Shown piece after piece: positions 12,535 through 24,049 of a stretch of DNA of 64,000 bases. Both the position numbers and the translations under genes were made by a program. The stretch spans positions 45,357,382 to 45,421,381 of the forward strand of contig NC_061863.1 of assembly GCF_907164915.1 (NCBI RefSeq), read 5' to 3'. The notes beneath the pieces are model-generated. The model was not told the DNA's origin. It searched no databases and saw only the letters and a program-made list of their open reading frames with translations. This DNA is from Impatiens glandulifera. Taxonomy: Eukaryota; Streptophyta; Magnoliopsida; Ericales; Balsaminaceae. Positions within the stretch are counted from its first letter, which is position 1. The number at the start of each line of letters is the position of its first letter.

Positions 12535-12651
12535 GACATCTTAAATGTAATTGAAAAGTTTTTCTCTCAAATTTCTCAAGAACCCTAGATTTCTTCAAAC
12601 TTCTCTCTAAAAACCCTTGTTCATCTTGTGTATGTTCATCTTCTTTCAAAA

Positions 12652-15489
12652 ATGGGCAATAAGAGAATCACCCTCGGACACTGTACTTTGCAGGTAGACT
12701 TTCCTTCCGTTTATACGTTCGATCAACAAGAGGTGGTTGACACATTCAGATCTTTGGAATACTCTGGTCTCGGGAAATATCTCGGCGGACCGTTTATCTT
12801 CTACAAGAAGGAAGTCCGAGTGTTCTTTAAATCGACAACTATGGTTGGTGATTCTATCACGCCAACAGTGAACAATACGGTTATTTCTTTCAACGAGGCG
12901 TCCTATGCAGAGTTTTTAGAACTTCCATTGGAGGGCCACACGTTTAATCTGAATCTCCCATTAGAAATCATTGCGGAAATAAAGACTGCTTTCTAAGTCG
13001 ACGGTTTATAAATTAGATTAAACGGGAGTAAGAAGGTTCTCAAACCCTATTTCATCTTGTTGAATGATGTTGTTGCTAAGGCTCTTCAAGGGAGGGTAGG
13101 ATTCTTCCATCTCTATAGTCAAGATCGTTTTGACTATATGACGGCCATATCCAAGGGTATTCAGGTTAACTGGGCTTCAACGCTGTTCTTGAACCTGTGT
13201 GCGACGATTGAGCCCAAGAACAAAGAGAGTGTGAGCTTTGCTGCTCAACTTAACCGTTTGCTGGAACATTTAGGGGTCCTTATGGGGGATTCCGATCCTA
13301 TTAACTCTTGCCGAGTGTTCAAGGTCTTCACTGTCACACTCTTGTTCGAATGAAGAACTCCAATGAGTCTTTATCTGGCGTGTCGAGCCAACAGACGGGT
13401 GGAAGATCCGTGACTCGTTCTAAGCTACCGACTACTTCTATTCTTTCGACGGGAGCCAAAAGAACAAGAACCGTGAACGAATCAGAGGCTAGTTATACTA
13501 GCTAGAAAAGCTATTCGAAGAAAGACTTTGGAATAGTTGATTCCAGAGTAAAGCAAGGTCCTTCCGTACTTTCTATTATCTCGATGTCTCCCCTGTCTCC
13601 TCCCGCAAGCCTGTTGCGAAAACCTACAATGTTCTCCGTTTCAAGAGGAGAAAAGTCTAAGGCGTCCAGGACGTCTACGTCTTTGAAATCTTCGTCCAAG
13701 GTAACCCTACTCATTCTCAAGCCGAAGTGCCTAAGTTTAATGTTCCTGTGTTGGAACAAGATGTGTTTGTCTCTGTTCCTTTAGTGGAGCATGCTATCGG
13801 GCCAACTGTTGAGTCAGTTGATCCAAATATTGAAAATCTTGACATGTTTCCATCTCCTGTCCGTCAACCCGATCTAGTAGCTACTGAAGCTATAGTTATT
13901 GTTGAAACAGAGTAGGGTGATGTTCTTACCCTTTCTGTTGGTGCCGTATGTAATCAGGCTCTTTCCTTGCCAAATGAAGAGCCTCATGTACCCAAACAAG
14001 TTCAAGTAGAGTCCGTAGTGACAGAAAAGATAGTCCAGTCTGAAGCTTTGCCTAGGCTCTTTGCAAAACCTCTTACTCCTCATGAGGTAATGAGAGCCAC
14101 CAGAAAAGCTGCTGGTATAACCATCGGGGAACCGAGGCCTACTCCAAAACCTGTTGAGGTTATTGGAAAAGGCAAGGCGATTACAACCTATTCTAATGAG
14201 GATGTCTCAGAGGCTACGTGTATCGTAAACCTAATGATGGATCAGGCCAAAGTAAAAGCTGTTGTGAAGATCGATATCTTCAATGCCTGAGTTATGAACA
14301 GAATGTCCAATAGGTACGATCAGGAAATCAAAAGAAGAGGGATAAGCGAGAAATGGTTGAAATTAGTCAACTTTGAAAAGAGAGTCCTGAAATGGGCTAA
14401 AACTTCTGAGGTTTATGAAGCACTAAAAAGAAAGGAGCTGGTTGAAGCCAATCTCAAAGGTCAGGCTCTTTTTCCAATACTCGAAGCAAGAAAAGCCAAC
14501 TTCAATCCTTTGGGAAAGAATGCTAAAGCCGAGGAGAAGGCTTTGAAGAAACTTGGTGACATTATGCAGGACTATACCTCAATGGTTCTCAGGTATGTTC
14601 ATGAAGTAGACTGCTCAGGAGTAAACCCATTCGGAAATTCTTCAGATGAAGATGATCCGATGCAATTGTTTGATGATTTTGATCTTATTATACCAGAAGA
14701 TGAGCAAGTCGTTGCTCATCTCATTGAACTGGGAAGTTTGTCTGTTGAAGAAAAACGCTTTATGGCTCAACCCAGAATTGAACAAACTGAGGAACCAGTT
14801 CAACCCGATTCGATCATTGAAGACGAAGAAACCAATATCGAACCCGTTCAACCAATTACAACCGAAGAAGAAGAAGTATTGGAGTCCCCTGTTCTCGAAT
14901 CAGAGGCATCTCCAGAAAAGGAGACTGAAGCCAGTTAGCCTATTGAAGCACATTCTGAGGGGGAACCCTCAAAAGAAAAGGAATCTGATAAGAGTTCTTC
15001 CGCTGAGGGGGAACAAGACAACATTGATACGTCTTCTGAAAGTTCTGAAGATACTCCTCAACCAACTCCAATAATTAGAGCTACAAACATTCATGATGAT
15101 ATTGTTGACCTTCCTCTTCACTCTAACGGTACGTCTAATCAGATTCACAAGGTGTGTGAAGATATTCTGGGGGATGAAGAAAAATCTAAAGATGTTTCTG
15201 AGGAGGATGAACCTGAGCAGTCCCTGCAAGTTCACACTCATATCAGTCATATTCGGACAGCTCTCGCCGACTCTCATGAAGTTTCATCAAATGAAGGAAC
15301 ATCTGTTGGAGGTGCAAAGCTATAAAAGTCTATGGCAGAAATGATGAGTACTCTTCAGAAGAACTTTTTGGATTTGCAGTCCAAAATGATGAAAATCGAA
15401 AAGAATCAAAAATCAAACAAGAAGGAATTTGCCTCTCTCGTTGAAACTCATAAAGAATTGGAGAAAACTATGAAGAGGAACACGTATTA
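12652..15489 (+). pseudogene. Element B extra ORF, 5' part (broken)
   Basis: It begins MGNKRITLGHCTLQVDF. The first 230 or so residues align by eye with all three extra ORFs of element C: a DF start, SGLGKYLGGPF, a LPLEG motif, a VNWAS motif and a late AAQLNRLLEHLG motif. It is broken by a stop at about 12994 and by several shifts around 13350-13970. The later part (14294-14938) is hydrophilic and Glu-rich, with VLKWAKTSEVYEAL and long acidic runs, and then becomes coiled-coil-like (MMSTLQKNFLDLQSKMMKIE). It is cut at 15489 by element C and continues at 29997. No known enzyme motif. It probably corresponds to element C's 945 aa ORF. Confidence 0.7.
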
Positions 15490-15774
15490 TGATAGAAAAA
15501 TTAAGTAGATTAATTTTCTTAAAACCGGCCACACATTACAATTTTTGAATATTTATTCTAAATAATCAAAAAGGGAGAAATTGATAGAAAAATTAAGTAG
15601 ATTAATTTTCTTAAAACCGGCCACACATTACAATTTTTGAATATTTATTCTAAATAATCAAAAAGGGAGAAATTGATAGAAAAATTAAGTAGATTAATTT
15701 TCTTAAAACCGGCCACACATTACAATTTTTGAATATTTATTCTAAATAATCAAAAAGGGAATATAACGAGAAAT
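15490..15774 (+). repeat. Tandem array of PPT/LTR-junction units
   Basis: The LTR start TGATAGAAAAATTAAG occurs at 15490, 15582, 15675 and 15775. Each of the first three copies is followed by sequence that outside the LTR lies only just upstream of the 3' LTR (CTTAAAACCGGCCACACATT to a polypurine tract; 28381-28444). Periods are 92, 93 and 100 bp. The 3' LTR has the same four starts (28445, 28537, 28628, 28729). Confidence 0.9.
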
Positions 15775-16372
15775 TGATAGAAAAATTAAGTAGATTAATT
15801 TTGGAACCGGCCAGACAAACTAAACAGAAATTAAACTTCATGTGCAGGTACTGAACAAACCGGAACCGGAAATCGTGCATCAATAACCAGCTGATATCAC
15901 ATCAAAGAAACCGGCTTCAAGTGATCAAGACAAATGATCACAGGAACCGGCTTCACTTTCTCAAGCAACCGGTTAGCAAAGAACAGAAGAATACACTTCA
16001 AACCGGATCAAAATGCACAAAGACACAGAAACCGGAAAGTACAGATCAAAAGTCAGAAGATTCAAATCTCAAGAGTGACGCACTGTGACGGAGGAAACGT
16101 GTCTCGAAAAGATAAAAGAAGATCGGATTCGATCAGAAGCATGGGAGGAAAGCAATGATGCCTTGGTGATCCGATGCTGACGACCGGAAGCGGATGCTCA
16201 ACACGTGTATCAATCTGAAAACCGGTTATGTCATCATCTGCTCAGAGTCACCTGCATGAATGCCAGGTGTTGAGGAAGTTGAAGCGTGCAAGAAATCCTC
16301 CTGCAGATAGGCGTGCTAATGATCAACCAATCCGCAAGAGAGAGAAGAAAGTAGCCGTTAGCTACTTTCAGC

Positions 16373-16380
16373 TATAAAAG
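16373..16380 (+). promoter_or_regulatory. TATA box of element C LTR promoter
   Basis: TATAAAAG within the 5' LTR, the likely promoter of the genomic transcript. The same box is at 29327-29334 in the 3' LTR. Confidence 0.65.
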
Positions 16381-17040
16381 GAAGATCAAACGTCCTCATT
16401 CAAAGCAGCAGTGAATACGAGAAATTGAGTAGTTGAAATTGTGAAAGTCATAAAGCATTCAATTCTAGAGAGATAAAGCTCTACATTCTAAAGTCGGCTT
16501 ACCTAAAACCGGAAATCCTTGTGTGTGATTATTGTGTTGTGTTGTATTACATCAAAGTGTGAGTTTGGTGTAACCGGCGAGTAGCGAAGTTGGGCTCGAC
16601 CGGAAGTGTAAATTGTAACTCTAAAGAGTTAGTGGAGATCCTTCTCATAACCTGAGAAGAAGGGGTGACGTAGGAGGGTTTGCTCCGAACATCCATAAAC
16701 AAATTTCTGTGTCTTGTATTCTTTCATTTCGCTTTCTTTTCCCGCTATCTTACCATAAAACCGCAAACCAATCATACTTTCAAAACCGGTCACTCACTCT
16801 CGTTATATATCCTCCTTCTTAAAACATCATCTAAAGTCGCAAACGTTGCTTCAACCTGAAATAGACACTTCCGCCCTTGAACACCGGTTCAAGAGTCTAT
16901 GACAGGTTGTGCAGTGCTGAGAACGGTTTTAGTCTTTAACCGGACTATCACCAAGTAGTGTGTGTGTTGTAAGCGGCCTCCCTTACTTAAAACCGGAAAA
17001 ACACCCCCGGTCCTCCAAGGGCGTCCCCGATCCTAACAAG

Positions 17041-17056
17041 TGGTATCAGAGCGAGG
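17041..17056 (+). promoter_or_regulatory. Primer-binding site of element C
   Basis: TGGTATCAGAGCGAGG, Met-tRNA type, two bases after the LTR. Confidence 0.85.
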
Positions 17057-17079
17057 TTCTTAGCACTCAAGTAACCAAA

Positions 17080-18918
17080 ATGGTGGGAAGCATGACTCAC
17101 AGCGACAAGCCGCCAATGCTAAACAGCGAAGCATTTAGCAGTTGGAAAAAGCAGATGTATCTACATCTGATAACACTAGATGATGAGATGAGCCGAGTCC
17201 TGAAAGAAGGACCGATCAAGATTAACAAGGAGGAAAGCCAGTGGACAAGTGAAGATCGGAGAAGAAGCAACCTGGACAACCATTGCATGAGGCACATCTA
17301 TAAAGCCATAGACAACAACACTTTGAACAAAATATCAGAGTGCGAAAATGCAAAGGAAGCCTGGGAAACGATCATCCAGATCCACGAGGGAAACGAAAGA
17401 ACCAAGGAAAATAAAATCTTGGTGGCTACGCAGAAGTATGAGAACATAAGGATGAAACCGGGAGAAAATATGAAAGAATTTAGCAACCGGTTCACCAGCG
17501 TAGTAAGCGAGCTTCAGACACTCGGAAAGAAGTATGACAACCGAGAAGTGATCATTAAAGCTCTAAGATCCTTGCCGAGCACGTGGGACATCAAGACCAT
17601 GGTGATGAGGGAGTCAAGCACCCTTGGGCAGATGAAGCTGCATGATGTATTTGAGGACTTGAAAGCCTACGAATTCGAGATCAACTCTCGGATTGAAGAT
17701 GAAACATCTACATCAACCGCAACAAGAGCTTTGGTCACATCGGTGGAACCGGCGGCTCCAGTATCAACCGCACCGGCTCCAGTCAAAAATACCGATCAAA
17801 TAACCGATGATGTGATGGCAATGCTAGCCCAGAAATTCGGAAAATTCATGAAGAAGAGCCAGCCACCATCTAATAATGATTTTAATTATAACTATGTAGA
17901 TAAATCAAACAAAAGATGCTATAACTGTGATGGTTTTGGACATTTCAGGTCGGAATGTAGAAAACCAAGAAGAGATGATAGAAAACCGGAAGGAAATTAT
18001 CAAGGGAATAATTATCAAGGTAACCGGTATCAAGGAAACAACTATCGGGGAAACAACAACAACCAACGAAACGACTACCGAAGAAATGATGATCAACGTG
18101 CTGATGAAGGAAAGGAAATCCAAAAAGCTCTCATTGCATCAGACGGTGGAAGTGAATGGGCATATTCCGACGATGAAAATAGTGAAGAGAAAGTAACATG
18201 CTTCATGGCAAACGACGAAGAGGTATTTGATTTCTCTTCTGATGAATTTACTAAAGAAGATCTAGTTTCTGCACTCAACCAAATGGTTGCTGAGTTCAGA
18301 AATATATCTGCGTATATGCCAGCATCTGTAGAAACTAAAAACGAACAAATAAATGATGAAAACGATAAAATATATGAGATTAAAACACATGAACCGGATG
18401 AACTATTCTCGGATGATGAGAAGACAGTTCAACCGGGAATGGAAACTGATGAGCGAGCAATGTACGTTACGGCTGCGTGGGAGAGATCACGTCAAGCAGT
18501 AAAACAAATGTGCAATTATAAACGACATCCGAAATGTAGATATGGTATCGGCTATGATCCAAGTAAACAAAATGAAGTAAAACAATCTAACGGGATGAAA
18601 CTAACGAAAAATAATCTTCCGTTCATAAAATTTGTCAAAAGTTCACAAACAGAAAATGAACTAAAACCGGAAGAAACGCTTAAGTACGTAGGTCCCAACG
18701 AAACTGAAAAATGGCTTCATCCTGAGAGAAAGAAAGCTAACCGGAAACCAAATAAAAATAATAAAAATCGATATCGAAGAAGTCCATCACCACATAAGGC
18801 ATTCTTGAGCAATGACCAAGAAGTTAAGCCAAACATTATCAAAACAATAACCGGGAAAGTGATCCGACTAATTCAAGTCTGGATCCCAAAGGGACTAATC
18901 AACCATGGACCCAACTAA
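17080..18918 (+). CDS. Element C Gag
   Basis: 612 aa from the ATG of [19 protein letters not shown]. An upstream in-frame ATG at 16960 lies inside the LTR and is unlikely to be the start. Residues about 20-200 form the copia UBN2-type gag domain ([35 protein letters not shown]). A basic Asn/Gly-rich region surrounds a CCHC zinc knuckle, [14 protein letters not shown], at about residue 280. An acidic stretch with [19 protein letters not shown] follows, then a Lys-rich tail ending [13 protein letters not shown]. Known role of the family: particle assembly and RNA packaging in the cytoplasm. It ends 14 bp into the pol ORF, which lies in another frame. The ORF is intact. Confidence 0.9.
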   Translation: MVGSMTHSDKPPMLNSEAFSSWKKQMYLHLITLDDEMSRVLKEGPIKINKEESQWTSEDRRRSNLDNHCMRHIYKAIDNNTLNKISECENAKEAWETIIQIHEGNERTKENKILVATQKYENIRMKPGENMKEFSNRFTSVVSELQTLGKKYDNREVIIKALRSLPSTWDIKTMVMRESSTLGQMKLHDVFEDLKAYEFEINSRIEDETSTSTATRALVTSVEPAAPVSTAPAPVKNTDQITDDVMAMLAQKFGKFMKKSQPPSNNDFNYNYVDKSNKRCYNCDGFGHFRSECRKPRRDDRKPEGNYQGNNYQGNRYQGNNYRGNNNNQRNDYRRNDDQRADEGKEIQKALIASDGGSEWAYSDDENSEEKVTCFMANDEEVFDFSSDEFTKEDLVSALNQMVAEFRNISAYMPASVETKNEQINDENDKIYEIKTHEPDELFSDDEKTVQPGMETDERAMYVTAAWERSRQAVKQMCNYKRHPKCRYGIGYDPSKQNEVKQSNGMKLTKNNLPFIKFVKSSQTENELKPEETLKYVGPNETEKWLHPERKKANRKPNKNNKNRYRRSPSPHKAFLSNDQEVKPNIIKTITGKVIRLIQVWIPKGLINHGPN

Positions 18919-21277
18919 ATGTGGGTACCAAAAAGTTGTAAATAATTATTTGCTGCAGGTTAGGAGGAGCAACCGGTTGAAGAATTCTGAATGGTACTTG
19001 GACAGTGGATGCTCAAGGCACATGACCGGAAACAAAGAGCTACTAACCGACATCAAATACGAAACAGGAGCATTCATCACATTTGGGGATAACTCAAAAG
19101 GTAAAACCGTGGGCAAGGGTAAGATTGTCCATGGTGAACTTTCCATAAATAATGTGCTATTGGTAGAAAAGCTAAGTTTTAATTTATTAAGCATAAGCCA
19201 GATGTGTGATGTAGGCTATAAAGTTGAATTTCATAAAAACTCATGCTTAGTCAAGAATCAAAATGATGAAATCTTGTTAACCGGTAATCGGATAGGAAAC
19301 ATTTACAAAGTAAACTGGAAAACAGATTTCGAAAAACCTGTGTGTGTGATAGCCGGAAATGATCCAAACTGGCTTTGGCATAAACGGTTAAACCACTTGA
19401 ACTTCAAAACGATTAACTTTATCTGTTCCAAGGAACTAGTTCATGGTTTTCCAAATGTTAAATTTTCAAAAGATAAAGTATGTGCTGCATGTCAAATGGG
19501 AAAACAAGTGAAATCATCTTTTAAAAGTAAAGGAAACTATCAATCTGAAAGATGTTTGGAACTACTGCATATGGACTTGTTTGGTCCGGTTAGAGTAACA
19601 AGCTTAGGAGGCATGCATTACACCATGGTAGTTATTGACGATTACTCTAAATTTACTTGGGTTACTTTCCTAGCTTCTAAAAATCAAGCTGCTTCAAACT
19701 TGATTAAACTGATTTTGAGAATACAAAATGAAAAATCTATTCGAGTAAACAAAATTAGAAGTGATAGAGGAACTGAATTCATTAATAACAACTTAACTAC
19801 TTTTCTTGATGATTCCGGTATTAGGCACGAGTTGTCTAGTGCCAGAACTCCTCAACAAAACGGCCTGGCTGAGAGAAGAAACCGAACTCTCAAGGAAGCC
19901 GCAAGGTCAATGATAGCCGATTCGGGTATAGCTCAAAAGTTTTGGGCTGAAGCTATCAACACTGCTTGTTATACACAAAATCGATCTCTTGTGACTAAAC
20001 GGTTTTCGAAAACTCCTTTTGAAATTTATTTTGATAAAATTCCAAATGTACGGTACTTTCGAATTTTCGGTAGTAAATGCTTTGTTCACAATAACGGCAA
20101 GAAGTACTTGACCGCATTTGATGCTAAATCCGATGAGGGAATAATGTTGGGATATTCAGCTGTGAGTAAAGCGTACCGAGTATATAATACTAGGACTTTA
20201 ACAGTTGAAGAAACCGCACACGTTGTTTTCGATGAATCGGTTGAGCGAAACACTGCATTACCCTTCGATCTTCACAACAGAATGGAAAATTTCAATATCT
20301 ATTCTGATGATGAAGACGAGGTTCCGGTTTTTAGACGTTTTGTCAAGGACCAAGCGGTTGATGTTGAAATTCAACCTGATCAAGCTGCTTTACCGCAGAA
20401 AGTTGACGCTTCAGTTTCCACTGAAGAAATCGGTCGGTCTGACTCTGTTCAACCTACCGATCTGTCTAATCTTGATCAGCCAGCCGAAAGCTTGGTAGAC
20501 ACGTCTCGGATTAACCTCAGAAGGAACAAAAATCATCCTCTTGAACTAGTAATAGGTAACATATCCTCACCCGTCCGAACTAGGCAACAAAATTTGGATC
20601 ACTATGGAAACTCTGCTTTCATATCACAAATTGAGCCGAAAAAGGTGGATGAAGCACTGTCAGACCCAGATTGGATCTTGGCAATGCAAGAGGAATTAAA
20701 CGAGTTTGAGAGAAATAAAGTCTGGTATCTAGTTCCTAGACCGAAAAATAAACCGGTTATAGGCACACGATGGGTATTCAGAAATAAACTCGATGAAAAC
20801 GGTTTAGTTACGAGGAACAAAGCCCGGTTAGTGGCTCAAGGATATAAACAGGAAGAAGGAATTGATTTTGAAGAATCATTCGCACATGTAGCTAGACTTG
20901 AGGCCATTAGAATATTTTTAGCATATGCAGCTTTCAAAAAGTTTAAAGTTTATCAAATGGATGTAAAAAGCGCTTTTCTAAACGGTAAAGTAAATGAAGA
21001 GGTGTATGTAAATCAACCTCCAGGTTTCAAAAATTCAGAACATGAAAATCACGTTTACCGGCTGAATAAAGCCCTTTACGGTTTGAAACAAGCACCAAGA
21101 GCTTGGTACGATACTTTGACTCAATTTCTTTTTGATCACAAATTTACAATCGGTTCAGTAGATAAAACCTTATTTAAATTTGAAAAAAGGAGCAAATTTT
21201 ACTTGTTCAAATTTATGTTCATGACATCATATTCGGGTCAACCGATTCAAAGCTATGTGACAAATTTTCGAAAATGA
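18905..21277 (+). pseudogene. Element C Pol, first part: protease, integrase, RT N-terminus (frameshifted)
   Basis: 790 aa ORF whose ATG overlaps the gag stop, in the +1 frame. Motifs in order: aspartic protease [10 protein letters not shown] (about residue 33); pre-integrase zinc region WHKRLNHLN with CAACQMGK; and integrase D,D,E ([25 protein letters not shown]). Then come the RT blocks [36 protein letters not shown] and [14 protein letters not shown]. The reading frame is lost at about 21203-21206, just before the catalytic loop, so the ORF ends in unrelated residues. In the restored frame the catalytic tetrad at 21214-21225 reads YVHD where copia RTs have YVDD. Both lesions would abolish RT activity of this copy. 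Confidence 0.9.
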
Positions 21278-22167
21278 TGACTGATAGATTTCAAATGAGT
21301 ATGATGGGGGAAATGAGTTTCTTTCTAGGACTTCAGGTTAAGCAGATGGAAGCCGGAATCTTTATCAGCCAACCGAAGTATACATCCGAATTGCTGAAGA
21401 GATTTGGGATGGATACTTGTGCCGAAGCGGCTACGCCAATGAGTCCTTCCGTGAAGCTGGATAAAGATGATGATGGTCAAGCGGTTGACATCACAGCATA
21501 TCGAGGAATGATCGGTTCGCTGTTATATCTCACAGCTAGCCGACCTGACATTCTGTTTGCGGTTGGAGTATGCGGGAGGTTCCAGGCAAATCCAAAGCAA
21601 TCTCATTATACGGCGACTAAGAGAATCTTAAAATATCTAAAGGGAACTCAAGAAGTGGGACTCTGGTATCCAAAAGACTCGAGCTTCAATCTAATAAGCT
21701 ATTCCGATGCCGATTACGCGGGATGCAAAATCGACAGAAAGAGTACAAGTGGAACCTGTCAGTTTCTGGGTGACCGGTTAGTTACCTGGAGCAGCAAGAA
21801 ACAAACGTCCGTCGCAACGTCAACCGCAGAGGCAGAGTACTTAGCAGCTGGAAGCTGCTGTGCACAACTCCTCTGGATTCAACAGCAACTCAGGGATTTC
21901 GGAATAGAGGCAAAGGAATCTCCAATCTTTTGTGACAACACCAGCGCCATAGCGATTACATACAATCCGGTGTTGCACTCAAGAACGAAGCATATCGACA
22001 TCCGACATCATTTCATCCGGGAGCATGTTCAGGAGAAACACATCCGGCTGGAATATGTGTCAACCGAGCAACAAGTAGCGGACATCTTCACGAAACCACT
22101 ACAGGAAGCTAAGTTTTCACATTTTCGAAATATTCTGGGTCTTACTAATTTAAATCAATTGACATAA
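21274..22167 (+). pseudogene. Element C Pol, second part: RT C-terminus and RNase H
   Basis: 297 aa open stretch that continues RT after the frameshift (SFFLGLQVKQME, YRGMIGSLLYLTASRPDI). RNase H follows with YSDADYAGC, RKSTSGTCQFLG, TSTAEAEYLAAG, FCDNTSAIAI, SRTKHIDIRHHFIRE and VADIFTKPL. RNase H removes the RNA strand during cDNA synthesis. The open ATG at 21274 is most likely incidental; in an intact relative this region is fused to the first part. The stop at 22167 is the normal Pol end. Confidence 0.88.
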
Positions 22168-22780
22168 TCATGATGCATGTAAAACCGGGATATGTGTTCA
22201 GGGAGAAGCTAAAGCTTCTCAGTTTAATAGGCCATTAATAAAATCAAACATGCTAACCGGGAGGAAAACTCCGGTTATGCCCGACTACTTCATTATTTCA
22301 AATCAAATGTATGTTTACTTAACGGTTGAAATAGCCAGGTTGAAGTGGATAAGACAAATCCAAAACTGAACAATTGTTGATATCAATCAACTATTTTTCA
22401 TAAAACGGAATTATCCTACTAAAACCGGTCATGGAAAACCGATTAGTACGCATGCACTCTGATCTGATGAAATGAATTTTTCCGGTTAACCTGAGATGAC
22501 TAACCGAGTTTTAGTGCATGCTTCGATAAATGAAGCCTGTGATAAAATAAAAAAAAAAAAAAACAAGTTTCCCACAATCGAGATGACGACATGTGTCCAT
22601 CATCAAGAGAGGGAGACTTACATCTTGTCAATAGATATTTTTCATCATTGCTATCTTAGTACTTATTAGATTTACCTTGGAAATAACCATTAGTTACTTC
22701 AACAAGTTAAGTCTATTTAATAGCTGATGACATCATCAGGCATGCTTAACTTCATTTAATACCGAGCCGAATCCACGGGC
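22168..22780 (+). other. Spacer between pol and first extra ORF
   Basis: Non-coding, rich in ACCGG words. The segment 22575-22625 (GACATGTGTCCATC, AAGAGAGGGAGACTTA) resembles element B at 12375-12425, so this upstream region is conserved between the two families. Confidence 0.55.
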
Positions 22781-22788
22781 TATATAAA
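22781..22788 (+). promoter_or_regulatory. Probable TATA box for ORF2
   Basis: TATATAAA, 92-99 bp upstream of the ORF2 ATG. A leader ending in a CT-rich run (CCCTCTCTCTCTCAC) follows, a typical plant core-promoter arrangement. Confidence 0.6.
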
Positions 22789-22879
22789 CCATGCTTAATC
22801 CTTGTCAAAACATCACAAGTTTACTATTCAAAAGAATCATCCTTGAGATAAAACCACCCTCTCTCTCTCACAAACAAAC

Positions 22880-23641
22880 ATGAACTCCAACCCTTTAGCC
22901 AAGAAGATCCTACTGGCAAATTTTGAATCAATCTATCAGTATGAGGACCATGAAGTCAAGGAGATGTTCTTAGCCATTGAAAGGAGCGGGCTAAGAAGTT
23001 TCCTTGAGAACAGGTTTATCATCGACTACCTTGTAGTCGAAGAACTGTTCGAAACCGTGAAAGAAGTGCATCGAGAGATACTCGTTGCACAGGTTTACGG
23101 CCAAAAATTCCTTTTCAGCGAGACGGATTTCGCTGTCTACTGCGGTTTACCCAATGAAGGGGTAACCGACCTAACCTATTCATCGGTGACAATGGAAGAA
23201 ATGTGTCGCCGGTTTTCTGGATCTAACATCCCGGTTAAGCCCTGGGGTGCTAAAAGTAAACTTTCTCACAAGTACCAGATTCTCTGCGAGATTCTGGGAA
23301 AATCTGTGTTATGCAGAGAGAAAAGTTACTACTACACTCAGAGGGTCTTCGAGATGATGATAGCTGTAACGGTTGGGACACCGGTCAACTGGTCCTGGAT
23401 CATCTTCAGCAACCTGAAGAGGATGATTCTCTCCAACAAAACCGGATACGCTCCTCAGCTGAGCGGTTTCTGCGCAAGTCTGGAGATCCATTCTGGAGCG
23501 TTCGTCACTCTGCATCCAAGGCATGTGCTCACCAAAGAACGAGTGCAGGAGATGATCGACCGATGGGAAGCGGTTAAGGCGAGAAGAATTGAAGCGGCTG
23601 AGGCTTCAACCGCTCAAACAGCTGAATCATCGAACGTCTAA
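22880..23641 (+). CDS. Element C ORF2: extra-ORF domain protein (253 aa)
   Basis: It starts at MNSNPLAKKILLANFESIY. Residues about 10-215 form the domain shared with ORF3, ORF4 and element B's extra ORF: a short acidic start, SGLRSFLENRF, a middle FLFSETDFAVYCGLPNEG, then SHKYQILCEILGKSV, FEMMIAVTVGTPVNW and YAPQLSGF. The C-terminus is a short Arg/Ala/Ser tail. No signal peptide, membrane segment or enzyme motif is visible. The family resembles what I remember annotated as putative plant transposon protein in retrotransposon-rich eudicots; function unknown. The ORF is intact with its own TATA box and leader. Inference: it is made from a subgenomic transcript, not from the gag-pol RNA. Confidence 0.7.
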   Translation: MNSNPLAKKILLANFESIYQYEDHEVKEMFLAIERSGLRSFLENRFIIDYLVVEELFETVKEVHREILVAQVYGQKFLFSETDFAVYCGLPNEGVTDLTYSSVTMEEMCRRFSGSNIPVKPWGAKSKLSHKYQILCEILGKSVLCREKSYYYTQRVFEMMIAVTVGTPVNWSWIIFSNLKRMILSNKTGYAPQLSGFCASLEIHSGAFVTLHPRHVLTKERVQEMIDRWEAVKARRIEAAEASTAQTAESSNV

Positions 23642-23951
23642 ACCTGTCCTTTCTTTTGTCTTTCTCTTTTCCTTACAAAATCGGTATTCTGTTGTACCAC
23701 CGGTTTCTGTACTTTAATTAATGAAATAGATTTTTCTTTCTTCCAAATCAAAATCTACAACATTAAATGCGCCGTATCAAAGCAAATCATTCCCTTCTTG
23801 GAAACATAAATTCTCAGTATCAAAAGCATGCCTGAATTGATTTGACAATACATACTTTTATTCTCTTGGGAAACCACAAAATTATTAATACCTAAGCATA
23901 AACGGCTACAATTTTAAATCCTTGCATTAAATGCTATCATTCATTCCAAGC
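23642..23951 (+). other. Spacer between ORF2 and ORF3
   Basis: About 300 bp after the ORF2 stop it runs into the ORF3 upstream region. The stretch after the stop is T-rich with AATGAAATAGA, a plausible poly(A) signal region. No ORF. Confidence 0.5.
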
Positions 23952-23959
23952 TATAAAAA
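23952..23959 (+). promoter_or_regulatory. Probable TATA box for ORF3
   Basis: TATAAAAA about 91-98 bp upstream of the ORF3 start, followed by a CT-rich leader. The spacing is almost the same as for ORF2. Confidence 0.6.
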
Positions 23960-24049
23960 GGGGTTCAATCTTCATCTTTCAAACCACGCCTTCAAGCATC
24001 CCTCTCTCTAAGAATTCAAAAGCTCAAGAACCCTCCTAAGCCCTCTTCA

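Larger units (their letters stand above)
15490..17038 (+). repeat. 5' LTR of element C
   Basis: 1549 bp, TGATAG...CCTAACA. The left 285 bp is a tandem array (next entry). There is a TATA box at 16373-16380 and a roughly 65 bp block shared with element B's LTR at about 16656-16720. The word ACCGG recurs about twenty times. Confidence 0.92.

Noticed and set aside
13511..15277. Minus-strand ORFs of 69-102 aa
   Set aside because: Shadows of the plus-strand extra ORF of element B.
15934..16158. 74 aa ORF present identically at 28888-29112
   Set aside because: It is identical only because it lies in the two LTRs. It has no features, and the ACCGG-rich LTR easily gives open frames.
16960..17079. 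Upstream ATG extending element C Gag by 40 residues
   Set aside because: It starts inside the LTR and runs through the primer-binding site. The downstream ATG at 17080 begins the conserved gag domain.
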